The notes under the pieces are model-generated. The model had not been told where the DNA came from. It made no database searches and saw only the letters and a program-made list of their open reading frames with translations. Position numbers and translations under genes: made by a program. A DNA stretch of 27,264 bases from assembly GCA_017548225.1 (NCBI GenBank), contig JAFYMV010000223.1:1-27264 (forward strand), read 5' to 3'. This DNA comes from Bacteroidaceae bacterium (lineage in GTDB: Bacteria; Bacteroidota; Bacteroidia; Bacteroidales; Bacteroidaceae). This document shows, piece after piece, positions 1 through 6,445 of this stretch. Position 1 is the stretch's first letter. Each line of letters opens with the position of its first letter.

Positions 1-332
1 CTGATTATTTGTGTAAACAACAGGGGAGTGAGATTGCATATTTTAATACAAGGATAAAATTTTATGTATCATTAAGATTTTCATCATAGTTATGACATTA
101 TTATTAAAGTTTTTTATCAAACATTCTGCATATTTTTGTATAATGGCCCATAAATGCCGATTTTAGCCTATTATATCATACATACTGCCTAAAAATATGA
201 GTCAGTTACGATAATATGTTAAAGTATTTTATAGGTGCTTTTATAGGCTATACTATGATAGATTGTTGCTTTAGTTTACATTTGTATCATATTACCATGT
301 TTAATGAATCAACAACTGTTTATAATTATAAA
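1..332. other. AT-rich non-coding leader upstream of XRE gene
   Basis: This stretch is strongly A/T-rich and I see no convincing gene in it on either strand. It contains a direct repeat TTTTATAGG at 227-235 and 239-247, and GCCTA/TAGGC inverted elements around 165-172 and 244-248. Two matches to the -7 element TAnnTTTG (131-138 and 277-284) lack a TTG at proper spacing, so they are not called as promoters. The left window edge cuts off any upstream gene. Confidence 0.5.
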
Positions 333-363
333 TTGCAAATGTAATCAAAAGTGTTTACCTTTG
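333..363 (+). promoter_or_regulatory. Bacteroidetes-type promoter of the XRE regulator
   Basis: TTG at 333-335, a 20-nt spacer, then TACCTTTG (TAnnTTTG) at 356-363. Transcription would begin near 370. That excludes the in-frame GTG at 351, which lies inside the promoter, and points to the ATG at 405 as the start. Confidence 0.75.
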
Positions 364-404
364 TAACGCTGTTTGAAACACGAAAATTTAACAAAGATAA
401 ACCG

Positions 405-953
405 ATGAGAGAGCGTATTAAAGAAATCATTGAGCGTGAGGGAATGGGACAAAGTCAATTTGCCGACTTTATTGGAGTAAACCGCCCTACATTGTCGCAC
501 ATCCTGGCTGGACGCAACAACCCGAGCATGGAGGTAGTGATGAAGATTCACCAGAAATTCCCCAAAATCAATATCCTGTGGCTTCTCGATGGCATCGGCT
601 CCTATGGAGGCGATGCAGTGGCTGACGATACCGATAATGAAGCGCTCGAGAACAGCACACCCGCTACTGACTTGTCGCCTACATATACTCGCGACGAGCA
701 CGAGACTACTGCCGGTAATGGGCAACCATCATCGCGCTTTTATCAAGGTGATTTGTTCGCCGAGAATCCCATATTTACGGCCGAGAGCACGGGCGCTGCG
801 AAAAATCGCAAGGAAATGCCACTTCAGACACCCCAAAAAGCACCTTATCTATCTGATACACAAATAGAATACGCAAAAAAATCTTTGCAACGAAAAATCG
901 TGGAAATAAAAATCTTCTACGATGATGGTACCTACGAGACCTTCAAGCCCTAA
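405..953 (+). CDS. XRE/HTH_3-family DNA-binding regulator
   Basis: Small cytoplasmic transcriptional regulator of 182 residues. The N-terminal 65 residues form a helix-turn-helix of the Cro/CI type: RERIKEIIEREGM, then SQFADFIGVNRPTLSHILAGRNNPS with the recognition helix around residues 25-36, then the KINILWLLDGIGSYG end typical of Bacteroidetes XRE proteins. The middle is polar and probably disordered. The C-terminal part (KIVEIKIFYDDGTYETFKP) looks like a short beta segment that these proteins share. The reading frame opens further upstream at GTG 351, but the promoter lies there, so ATG 405 is used. The gene converges on dinB and the two stop codons overlap (950-953). Its target genes cannot be inferred from the sequence. 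Confidence 0.85.
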   Translation: MRERIKEIIEREGMGQSQFADFIGVNRPTLSHILAGRNNPSMEVVMKIHQKFPKINILWLLDGIGSYGGDAVADDTDNEALENSTPATDLSPTYTRDEHETTAGNGQPSSRFYQGDLFAENPIFTAESTGAAKNRKEMPLQTPQKAPYLSDTQIEYAKKSLQRKIVEIKIFYDDGTYETFKP

Positions 954-2047
954 AGTTCACCCTTAAACTCGATGGAGAGTTGCTCCCATGTGCTTGGACG
1001 GGCATTGTCGCTCTCCTCGTCGCGCGGGTTGGATACGGATAGACCTATCAGTCGTATGGGGCGCTCCTCGTAGTGCACATCGACGAGCAGCCGCTTGGCC
1101 AATGGCAAGATGGTCTTCATCTTGAGGAGCTCCTTGTCTTGGGTGATGCTGCGCGTGATCTGTGTAAAGTCGTGAAACTTGATCTTCAGGGTAAGCGTAT
1201 TGCCTCTGAAATCCTTCTCGGCTAACCGTCGGATGAGCTCTTCAGCGGTGTGGTATAGCTCTACGATCACGGCGGACTTTGTGTATATGTCGTGCTCCAA
1301 TGTGCGCTCACAACCAATTGACTTGCGCACTCGCACTGCCTCTACAGGACGCAAGTCGATGCCTCGAGCAAAGTCATAGTATAGCTGACCTACCTTGCCA
1401 AACTCGCGTGTCAACCCGTCGAGTGACCATTCGCGCAACTCTCTTCCATTATGTATACCCAGTGCATGCATACGCTTGGCCGTTACCTTGCCTACGCCCC
1501 AAAAGTCTTCGATAGGCAAGTGGGCAATGAACTCTAGTGCATGGTCGGGATGTATGGTACATAGCCCGTCGGGCTTGCGGTAATCCGAAGCAATCTTGGC
1601 CAGGAACTTATTATACGAGACACCTGCCGAAGCTACTAGGCCCAACTCATCGCGTATCTTCCGTTTTATCTCACGCGCAATGTCAATGGCCAATGCCATC
1701 CCTTTCTTGTTATCCGTAACATCGAGGAAAGCCTCGTCCAAAGCCAATGGCTCGATGATATCGGTATATTCGCGAAAAATCTCATGTATCTGGTCAGACA
1801 CCTCTTTATATACCTCCATGCGTCCAGGCACGAATACCAATTCGGGACACAAGCGCATGGCCTTGAGCGATGCCATAGCAGAGCGCACACCATACTTGCG
1901 GGCTTCGTAGCTCGCCGCCGACACCACGCCACGCTCACCGGCATGGCCTACGGCAATAGGTCGCCCACGCAACTCGGGGTTGTCGCGCTGTTCTACCGAT
2001 GCATAAAAAGCATCCATATCCACATGTATAATCTTACGCTCCGTCAT
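950..2047 (-). CDS. dinB: DNA polymerase IV (Y-family translesion polymerase)
   Basis: Error-prone Y-family polymerase that extends past template lesions. It has 365 residues, the normal length. Visible signatures are IIHVDMDAFYASVEQ at residues 6-20 (metal ligand D10, steric-gate region F14/Y15), the second carboxylate motif LALDEAFLDVT with D104/E105, a helix-hairpin-helix segment DFWGVGKVTAKRMHALGI, and QLSIEF close to the C-terminus, which fits a sliding-clamp binding motif. The frame is open upstream to 2137, but the polymerase fold begins at ATG 2047 and a promoter sits just before it. The last codons overlap the end of the convergent XRE gene. I saw no recognisable LexA box at the promoter. 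Confidence 0.95.
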   Translation of the reverse strand: MTERKIIHVDMDAFYASVEQRDNPELRGRPIAVGHAGERGVVSAASYEARKYGVRSAMASLKAMRLCPELVFVPGRMEVYKEVSDQIHEIFREYTDIIEPLALDEAFLDVTDNKKGMALAIDIAREIKRKIRDELGLVASAGVSYNKFLAKIASDYRKPDGLCTIHPDHALEFIAHLPIEDFWGVGKVTAKRMHALGIHNGRELREWSLDGLTREFGKVGQLYYDFARGIDLRPVEAVRVRKSIGCERTLEHDIYTKSAVIVELYHTAEELIRRLAEKDFRGNTLTLKIKFHDFTQITRSITQDKELLKMKTILPLAKRLLVDVHYEERPIRLIGLSVSNPRDEESDNARPSTWEQLSIEFKGEL

Positions 2048-2065
2048 AGTGCACATTCCGTTTGA

Positions 2066-2094
2066 CAAAGATACTGCAAAATGAGAATAGACAA
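2066..2094 (-). promoter_or_regulatory. Promoter of dinB
   Basis: On the minus strand, TTG at 2094-2092, an 18-nt spacer, then TATCTTTG at 2073-2066. This matches the Bacteroidetes consensus and gives a very short leader before ATG 2047. Confidence 0.75.
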
Positions 2095-2211
2095 CTATCT
2101 TTCCGATATAATTAAATAATATAGGTGTAAATAACAATCTCGGCTTAATGATTAATTTATTAAAATTTGCTACTTTTACAGTTGTTTAGAAAATTAGAAA
2201 ACTTGAAGCAC

Positions 2212-3261
2212 ATGATAAAATCGCTCACATCGTTACGCATGGTCTTTGCACTCATGGTCTTTGTCTCACATTTTGAAATGGTGAACAATGTATTTGATGT
2301 ACATTTGCTTACCGAGGGATTTGTGGGAGTAAGTTTTTTCTTTGTGTTGAGCGGATTCATCATCTCATATAGTTACGACGAGAGATTGTCTACAGGCAAG
2401 GTGAGCAAATATAATTTTTGGATCGCACGCATAGCTCGCATCTATCCCTTACACTGGATGATGCTATTGATTGCAGCAGCATTGGGTACTTGCACTTTAT
2501 CCAATGGGTTGGGGTATTGGTTACGGCATTTTATACCGAACCTATTGCTATGTCAAGCCTATATACCTGAAGCTGGGTATTATTTTTCTTTTAATAGCCC
2601 TTCGTGGAGCCTATGTTGTGAGCAATTATTTTATTTCTGCTTTCCGTTCATGCTTCCTCTATTAAAGAAACCTAATCGACTAATTGGAGTGTATATCGGA
2701 TGTGCAATAGCTCTTGTAATAGGCATGACATTGACTCCTGATAGTTGGAGTAACAGTGTGTGGTATATCAATCCTATAGCTCGATTCCCTGATTTCATAT
2801 TGGGAATGTTGCTATATGTATGTTTTCGTCAAAGTTCATCCAAAAACTATAGTGTACAATGCGCCACCTGGATAGAATTGGCGGCAATTGCGCTTTTCAT
2901 TGTTTTCTATGCAGCATCGAGCCATGTGCCTCTAGTATATCGCCATTCGTGCTACTATTGGATTCCTGTAGCTGGAATCATATATGTCTTTGCCATGCAG
3001 CGCGGATTTTTATCCAGATTGCTTTCGTGGCGTCCATTGGTATGGAGTGGAGAGATTAGTTTTGGTTTCTATCTTATTCATCACTTGTTGATACGCTTGT
3101 ATGTAGAAGCGGAACGGAACTTTGCACTTACATTATCTCCGTATGCAGCCGTAACTATCATCTTCATTGCAACGATGGCCTTGAGCACTGTATCATTCTA
3201 CTTCTTTGAGCAACCCATAAACAAATGGATAAAGCGATTACTGCTTAAAAAGAGCAAATGA
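2212..3261 (+). CDS. Acyltransferase family 3 membrane protein (OafA/YrhL-like)
   Basis: Integral membrane O-acyltransferase of 349 residues, a family that transfers acetyl or other acyl groups onto cell-surface sugars or lipids. About ten hydrophobic helices are spread over the whole length. Family marks include LRMVFALMVFVSHF near the N-terminus with the conserved His, FFFVLSGFIISYSY, the RIARIYPLHW motif, and PSWSLCCEQLFYFCFP, which corresponds to the conserved WSLxxE element. ATG 2212 (MIKSLTSLR) is preferred over the TTG at 2167 because the family starts at this point and a -7-like TACTTTTA lies at 2171-2178. The gene is visibly more A/T-rich than its neighbours and has no glycan genes next to it, so the acceptor is unknown and transfer is possible. 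Confidence 0.85.
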   Translation: MIKSLTSLRMVFALMVFVSHFEMVNNVFDVHLLTEGFVGVSFFFVLSGFIISYSYDERLSTGKVSKYNFWIARIARIYPLHWMMLLIAAALGTCTLSNGLGYWLRHFIPNLLLCQAYIPEAGYYFSFNSPSWSLCCEQLFYFCFPFMLPLLKKPNRLIGVYIGCAIALVIGMTLTPDSWSNSVWYINPIARFPDFILGMLLYVCFRQSSSKNYSVQCATWIELAAIALFIVFYAASSHVPLVYRHSCYYWIPVAGIIYVFAMQRGFLSRLLSWRPLVWSGEISFGFYLIHHLLIRLYVEAERNFALTLSPYAAVTIIFIATMALSTVSFYFFEQPINKWIKRLLLKKSK

Positions 3262-3333
3262 ATTGCATGCAATATAATACCGATTTATATTTGTTTTATA
3301 ATCAGCATTATGTTTAATTTGATAATTAGAAAA

Positions 3334-3370
3334 CCATAAGGGGAGTTGCTGAATGCTACTCCCCTTATGG
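3334..3370. terminator. Bidirectional terminator between acyltransferase and nitroreductase
   Basis: Perfect 13-bp inverted repeat, CCATAAGGGGAGT at 3334-3346 and its complement at 3358-3370, with an 11-nt loop. It lies between two convergent genes and can serve both. T-runs are weak on either side. A further small hairpin (CCTAT/ATAGG, 3424-3437) sits directly behind the nitroreductase stop. Confidence 0.7.
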
Positions 3371-3442
3371 AGAAATTATATAATTATGGGGATTGTATGC
3401 TTGAGTATACCTTATTATATATACCTATTATTATAGGATGTA

Positions 3443-4075
3443 TTAGTCGATGTATTTGACCTTGTTCCAATCTCTGGGCTTGGCTGCAGGTGTTTCATCG
3501 GGATAACCGAAACCGACGCAGAGACAAAGCTCGTAGCCTTCGCTGAAACCGAGCTTCTCAATATAAGGTATACATTCGGCATTGTCGGTCAGGAAGCGTA
3601 CGGGGCTACCAAGACAGATGGATCCAATGCCCATAGACCATGCTGAAAGCACCATATTCTCGGCAAGCAGGCCGCAATCGTAAGGAGAAAAGTCGTACGA
3701 CTTGTCGCGAGCAATGAAAACCATTGTAGGAGCACCACGGAAGCAACCTTTGGCCATCTCGGGATTCATTGTGGGGTGTCCTTTGGCAATGGCCTCCTTC
3801 ATGGCATCCAGGAGCTCGGGATTATCTACTACGCGCACCTCCCAAGACTGCTTGTTTTGTCCGTTGGGTGCGTTGATACCGCACTGAAGGATGATATCCA
3901 TCTTATCGCGCTCTACCGGATGGGGCTGGTATTTGCGGATACTACGACGGCTCATGATGGTGTTAATCACCTGATTCTCTTGCTTATCGCTCATGGCAGC
4001 ATTCTCTTGTTGTTTGCTATGGCAACTTGCCAACATGCAGCAAAGTACACCAAAGGCTATGATACTTTTCTTCAT
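3443..4075 (-). CDS. Nitroreductase-family lipoprotein
   Basis: FMN-dependent nitroreductase-like flavoprotein of 210 residues, predicted to be exported and lipid-anchored. ATG 4075 begins a lipoprotein signal: two lysines, a hydrophobic stretch and the lipobox L15-A-S-C18. The mature part opens with NTIMSRRSIRKYQPHPVERD, the flavin phosphate-binding element of the family, followed by CGINAPNGQNKQSWEV, and later GLLAENMVLSAWSMGIGSIC and GFGYPDETPAAKPR near the end. A longer open frame reaches 4177, but that part covers the promoter and would block the signal peptide. Its physiological substrate is unknown. Flavoproteins of this family carrying a lipoprotein signal are found in Bacteroidetes (from general knowledge of the group). 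Confidence 0.88.
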   Translation of the reverse strand: MKKSIIAFGVLCCMLASCHSKQQENAAMSDKQENQVINTIMSRRSIRKYQPHPVERDKMDIILQCGINAPNGQNKQSWEVRVVDNPELLDAMKEAIAKGHPTMNPEMAKGCFRGAPTMVFIARDKSYDFSPYDCGLLAENMVLSAWSMGIGSICLGSPVRFLTDNAECIPYIEKLGFSEGYELCLCVGFGYPDETPAAKPRDWNKVKYID

Positions 4076-4108
4076 TTGTTTACCTATGTTTAATGCGTTT
4101 ATTGGATT

Positions 4109-4140
4109 TTTGTTCACGGGGCAAAGATAATGTAACTTTG
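4109..4140 (+). promoter_or_regulatory. Promoter of ansA
   Basis: TTTG at 4109-4112, a 20-nt spacer, then TAACTTTG at 4133-4140. It would give a leader of about 80 nt before ATG 4226. It is interleaved with the promoter that reads the other way at 4122-4152. Confidence 0.7.
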
Positions 4141-4152
4141 GCAGAGCGCAAA
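4122..4152 (-). promoter_or_regulatory. Promoter of the nitroreductase lipoprotein gene
   Basis: On the minus strand TTTG at 4152-4149, a 19-nt spacer, then TATCTTTG at 4129-4122. It overlaps the ansA promoter, so both cannot be occupied by polymerase at once. Confidence 0.75.
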
Positions 4153-4225
4153 ATAAAAGCGTTGAGTATTTGGGCAATAGATATCTTTTTATTAACTTCG
4201 CGGAATATAATCAAACGATTTCCCT

Positions 4226-5269
4226 ATGAGCCATACAACCCCAAAAACATCTATTTTGCTGATCTATACGGGCGGAACAATTGGTATGATGAAGAATCCT
4301 GTAACGGGCGCTTTGGAAAACTTCAACTTTGACCAATTGCTTGAGTATGTGCCTGAAATCAAGGGATTCAACCTTGACCTCTACTCTATCGCTTTTGAGC
4401 CTCCAATAGATTCGTCGGACATCTCTCCCGAATCGTGGAGCCAATTGGTAAGTATCATCTATTCGAACTATGAACAATACGATGGTTTTGTGATATTGCA
4501 TGGTACGGATACGATGGCTTTCACGGCATCGGCTTTGAGTTTTATGCTCGAGGGATTGATGAAGCCCGTGATACTCACTGGTAGCCAGCTCCCTATAGGT
4601 GCATTGCGTACCGACGGTAAGGAGAACTTGCTGACCGCCATAGAGATAGCTGCTGCAAAGAATGAAGATGGTACGCCTATCGTGCCTGAAGTGTGTATAT
4701 TTTTCCACGAGAAACTGATGCGCGGAAATCGCGCTACGAAGGTGAGCGCAGACAATTTTGATGCTTTTGAGTCGAACAATTATCCACTTCTTGCACACTC
4801 GGGAATTGAGCTGCAGTTCTACAAAAACAACATCATGCCCTATCGCTCCGATGCGGTGCTGACACCTCACTACGAGATGGATGCCCACATAATCATCTTC
4901 TCGCTATTCCCCGGCATGCAACCCGATATCGTGAAGAAGATTATGCGCGACAAGAAGTTGCGTGGTGTGATATTCAGAACTTTCGGAAGTGGCAATGCTC
5001 CACAGGAAAAATGGCTGGTAGATGCACTGACACGAGCTACGCGCTCGGGCAAGACGATAGTGAACATCACGCAGTGCAGTACGGGTAGCGTGAAGATGAA
5101 TCTCTACGAGACTGGCCTCCAGTTGCTCGAGTCGGGCATCATTAGCGGACATGACTCAACCGTAGAGGCGGCACTGACCAAGTTGATGTTCCTCTTGGGA
5201 AAGGGGCTCACCCCCGAAGATATAAACCGCTACATGAATCTCTCCATTGCGGGTGAGATTACAGTATAG
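4226..5269 (+). CDS. ansA: Type I L-asparaginase
   Basis: Cytoplasmic L-asparaginase that hydrolyses asparagine to aspartate and ammonia. It has 347 residues, usual for the type I (AnsA) group. There is no signal peptide, unlike the periplasmic type II enzymes. The N-terminal TGGTIGM holds the nucleophilic threonine. HGTDTMAFTASALSFML carries the second active-site Thr-Asp pair, and GSQLPIGALRTDGKENLL is the type I continuation with the conserved RTDG. Another conserved block is RTFGSGNAP in the C-terminal domain. The start ATG 4226 gives a tight N-terminus before the first beta strand. The gene has its own promoter and no clear terminator before the J-domain gene. Confidence 0.95.
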   Translation: MSHTTPKTSILLIYTGGTIGMMKNPVTGALENFNFDQLLEYVPEIKGFNLDLYSIAFEPPIDSSDISPESWSQLVSIIYSNYEQYDGFVILHGTDTMAFTASALSFMLEGLMKPVILTGSQLPIGALRTDGKENLLTAIEIAAAKNEDGTPIVPEVCIFFHEKLMRGNRATKVSADNFDAFESNNYPLLAHSGIELQFYKNNIMPYRSDAVLTPHYEMDAHIIIFSLFPGMQPDIVKKIMRDKKLRGVIFRTFGSGNAPQEKWLVDALTRATRSGKTIVNITQCSTGSVKMNLYETGLQLLESGIISGHDSTVEAALTKLMFLLGKGLTPEDINRYMNLSIAGEITV

Positions 5270-5375
5270 CATACTCCCCTACTCTTTTTTGTCGTTTTAT
5301 AATTATCGGATTATCTGATTTCGGTACAACTTTTTGGGCGATTGATGGTTTTATGATGAGATTATCAATTACCCT

Positions 5376-6323
5376 ATGGCTTTTATCGACTATTATAAGG
5401 TATTAGGCCTCGACCGAAACGCTACACAGGCCGACATACGCAAGGCGTACCGCAAACTTGCCAAGCAGTATCACCCCGATGTAAACAAGAATGGCCCGCA
5501 GGCTCAAGAGCGTTTTCAAGAGATCAACGAGGCCAACGAGGTGCTTGGCGACCCCGAGAAACGCAAGAAATATGACGAGTATGGCGAACATTGGGCTCAT
5601 GCCGATGAGTATGAGGCTCAACGCCGTCAATATGAGCAACAGTACGGACAATCACAACAGGGCGCTTATGGCAACTTTGGCGGATTCGGCGGTTTTGACT
5701 TTGGTGGTTTCGGTGATTTCACCCGCTCTGAAGGCAATACGGGAGGTTTCAGCGATTTCTTCGAGCAATTGTTTGGTGGAGCTAGAAGACGACAGGCGCA
5801 CCAGCCCGCGCACGGGCAAGACTATGAGGCCGAACTACATCTCACCTTGCGAGATGCCGCTACCACGCACAAGCAGATACTCAATGTAGGCAACAAGAGC
5901 ATCCGGGTCACCATCCCTGCCGGTGTGGCCGACGGGCAACGCCTCAAGCTACGCGGACATGGAGGTGAAGCCCCGCAAGGAGGTACTCGTGGCGACCTTT
6001 ACATCACCTTCCGCATAGCTGCCGACCCCACTTTCATGCGCCAGGGCGATGATCTCCATACCGAACATCCCCTACCCCTCACCACCGCCGTATTGGGTGG
6101 CGAGATCACTCTTACCACGCTCATGGCAGAGACGCTACGACTGAAAGTAAATGCCGGTACCCAGCCGGGTGGCAAGCTGCGTCTCAAGGGCAAAGGATTC
6201 CCCCGATACAAAAAAGAGGGCGAGCGTGGCGACCTGATCGTGACATTCAATGTATCTATCCCCACCACCCTCACCACCGAACAAAGGGAACTTTTCCTTT
6301 GTTTGCAGCAATTATCCCTATAG
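5376..6323 (+). CDS. cbpA: Class II J-domain co-chaperone (CbpA-like)
   Basis: DnaJ-family co-chaperone of 315 residues that would stimulate DnaK ATPase activity and hand over unfolded clients. Residues 5-70 form a J domain with the invariant HPD at 33-35. A Gly/Phe-rich linker follows (GNFGGFGGFDFGGFGDF). Two beta-rich client-binding domains follow, including VTIPAGVADGQRLKLRGHG and a second LRLKGKGFPRYKKEGERGDL. The four CxxCxGxG zinc repeats of true DnaJ are absent, which places it with CbpA/DnaJB-type proteins. No CbpM-type or MerR-type modulator gene lies next to it. I could not find a clear promoter in the 106 nt after ansA, so readthrough from ansA or a promoter of another class is possible. 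Confidence 0.93.
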   Translation: MAFIDYYKVLGLDRNATQADIRKAYRKLAKQYHPDVNKNGPQAQERFQEINEANEVLGDPEKRKKYDEYGEHWAHADEYEAQRRQYEQQYGQSQQGAYGNFGGFGGFDFGGFGDFTRSEGNTGGFSDFFEQLFGGARRRQAHQPAHGQDYEAELHLTLRDAATTHKQILNVGNKSIRVTIPAGVADGQRLKLRGHGGEAPQGGTRGDLYITFRIAADPTFMRQGDDLHTEHPLPLTTAVLGGEITLTTLMAETLRLKVNAGTQPGGKLRLKGKGFPRYKKEGERGDLIVTFNVSIPTTLTTEQRELFLCLQQLSL

Positions 6324-6353
6324 CGTATTTTATCATAGGGAATATTCCCCTAT
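6316..6353 (+). repeat. Three alternating complementary arms after the J-domain gene
   Basis: CCCTAT (6316-6321, partly within the end of the gene), ATAGGG (6335-6340) and CCCTAT (6348-6353) can form one of two exclusive hairpins. The perfect palindrome GGGAATATTCCC at 6338-6349 overlaps them. It may be a weak terminator or an operator; neither is certain. Confidence 0.35.
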
Positions 6354-6388
6354 TTGCGATGCAATATAAGGAAAAATAATTACATTTG
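6353..6388 (+). promoter_or_regulatory. Probable promoter of the channel-like gene
   Basis: TACATTTG at 6381-6388 is an exact TAnnTTTG element. The nearest TTTG (6353-6356) is 24 nt away, longer than usual, so the -33 part is uncertain. Transcription from here would start near 6395, excluding the in-frame upstream start at 6386. Confidence 0.55.
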
Positions 6389-6390
6389 CA

Positions 6391-6411
6391 GTGCCGAAGA
6401 CATTTCGGCAC
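6391..6411 (+). promoter_or_regulatory. Inverted repeat at the 5' end of the channel mRNA
   Basis: Perfect 8-bp arms GTGCCGAA (6391-6398) and TTCGGCAC (6404-6411) with a 5-nt loop, placed directly after the -7 element. It could be a 5' stabilising stem-loop in the mRNA or the binding site of a dimeric repressor overlapping the transcription start. The sequence alone cannot separate these. Confidence 0.5.
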
Positions 6412-6445
6412 GATTTGTATAATAATAACACAAAATAACACAGAC

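Noticed and set aside
131..138. TATTTTTG as a promoter in the left leader
   Set aside because: No TTG lies at the required distance; single -7 matches are frequent in A/T-rich DNA.
351..404. GTG 351 as the start of the XRE gene
   Set aside because: A full promoter with its -7 box at 356-363 lies across this codon; the HTH domain begins at ATG 405.
4211..4888. Long minus-strand open frame of 225 codons inside ansA
   Set aside because: It lies antisense to a clear asparaginase, shows no family features and has no promoter.
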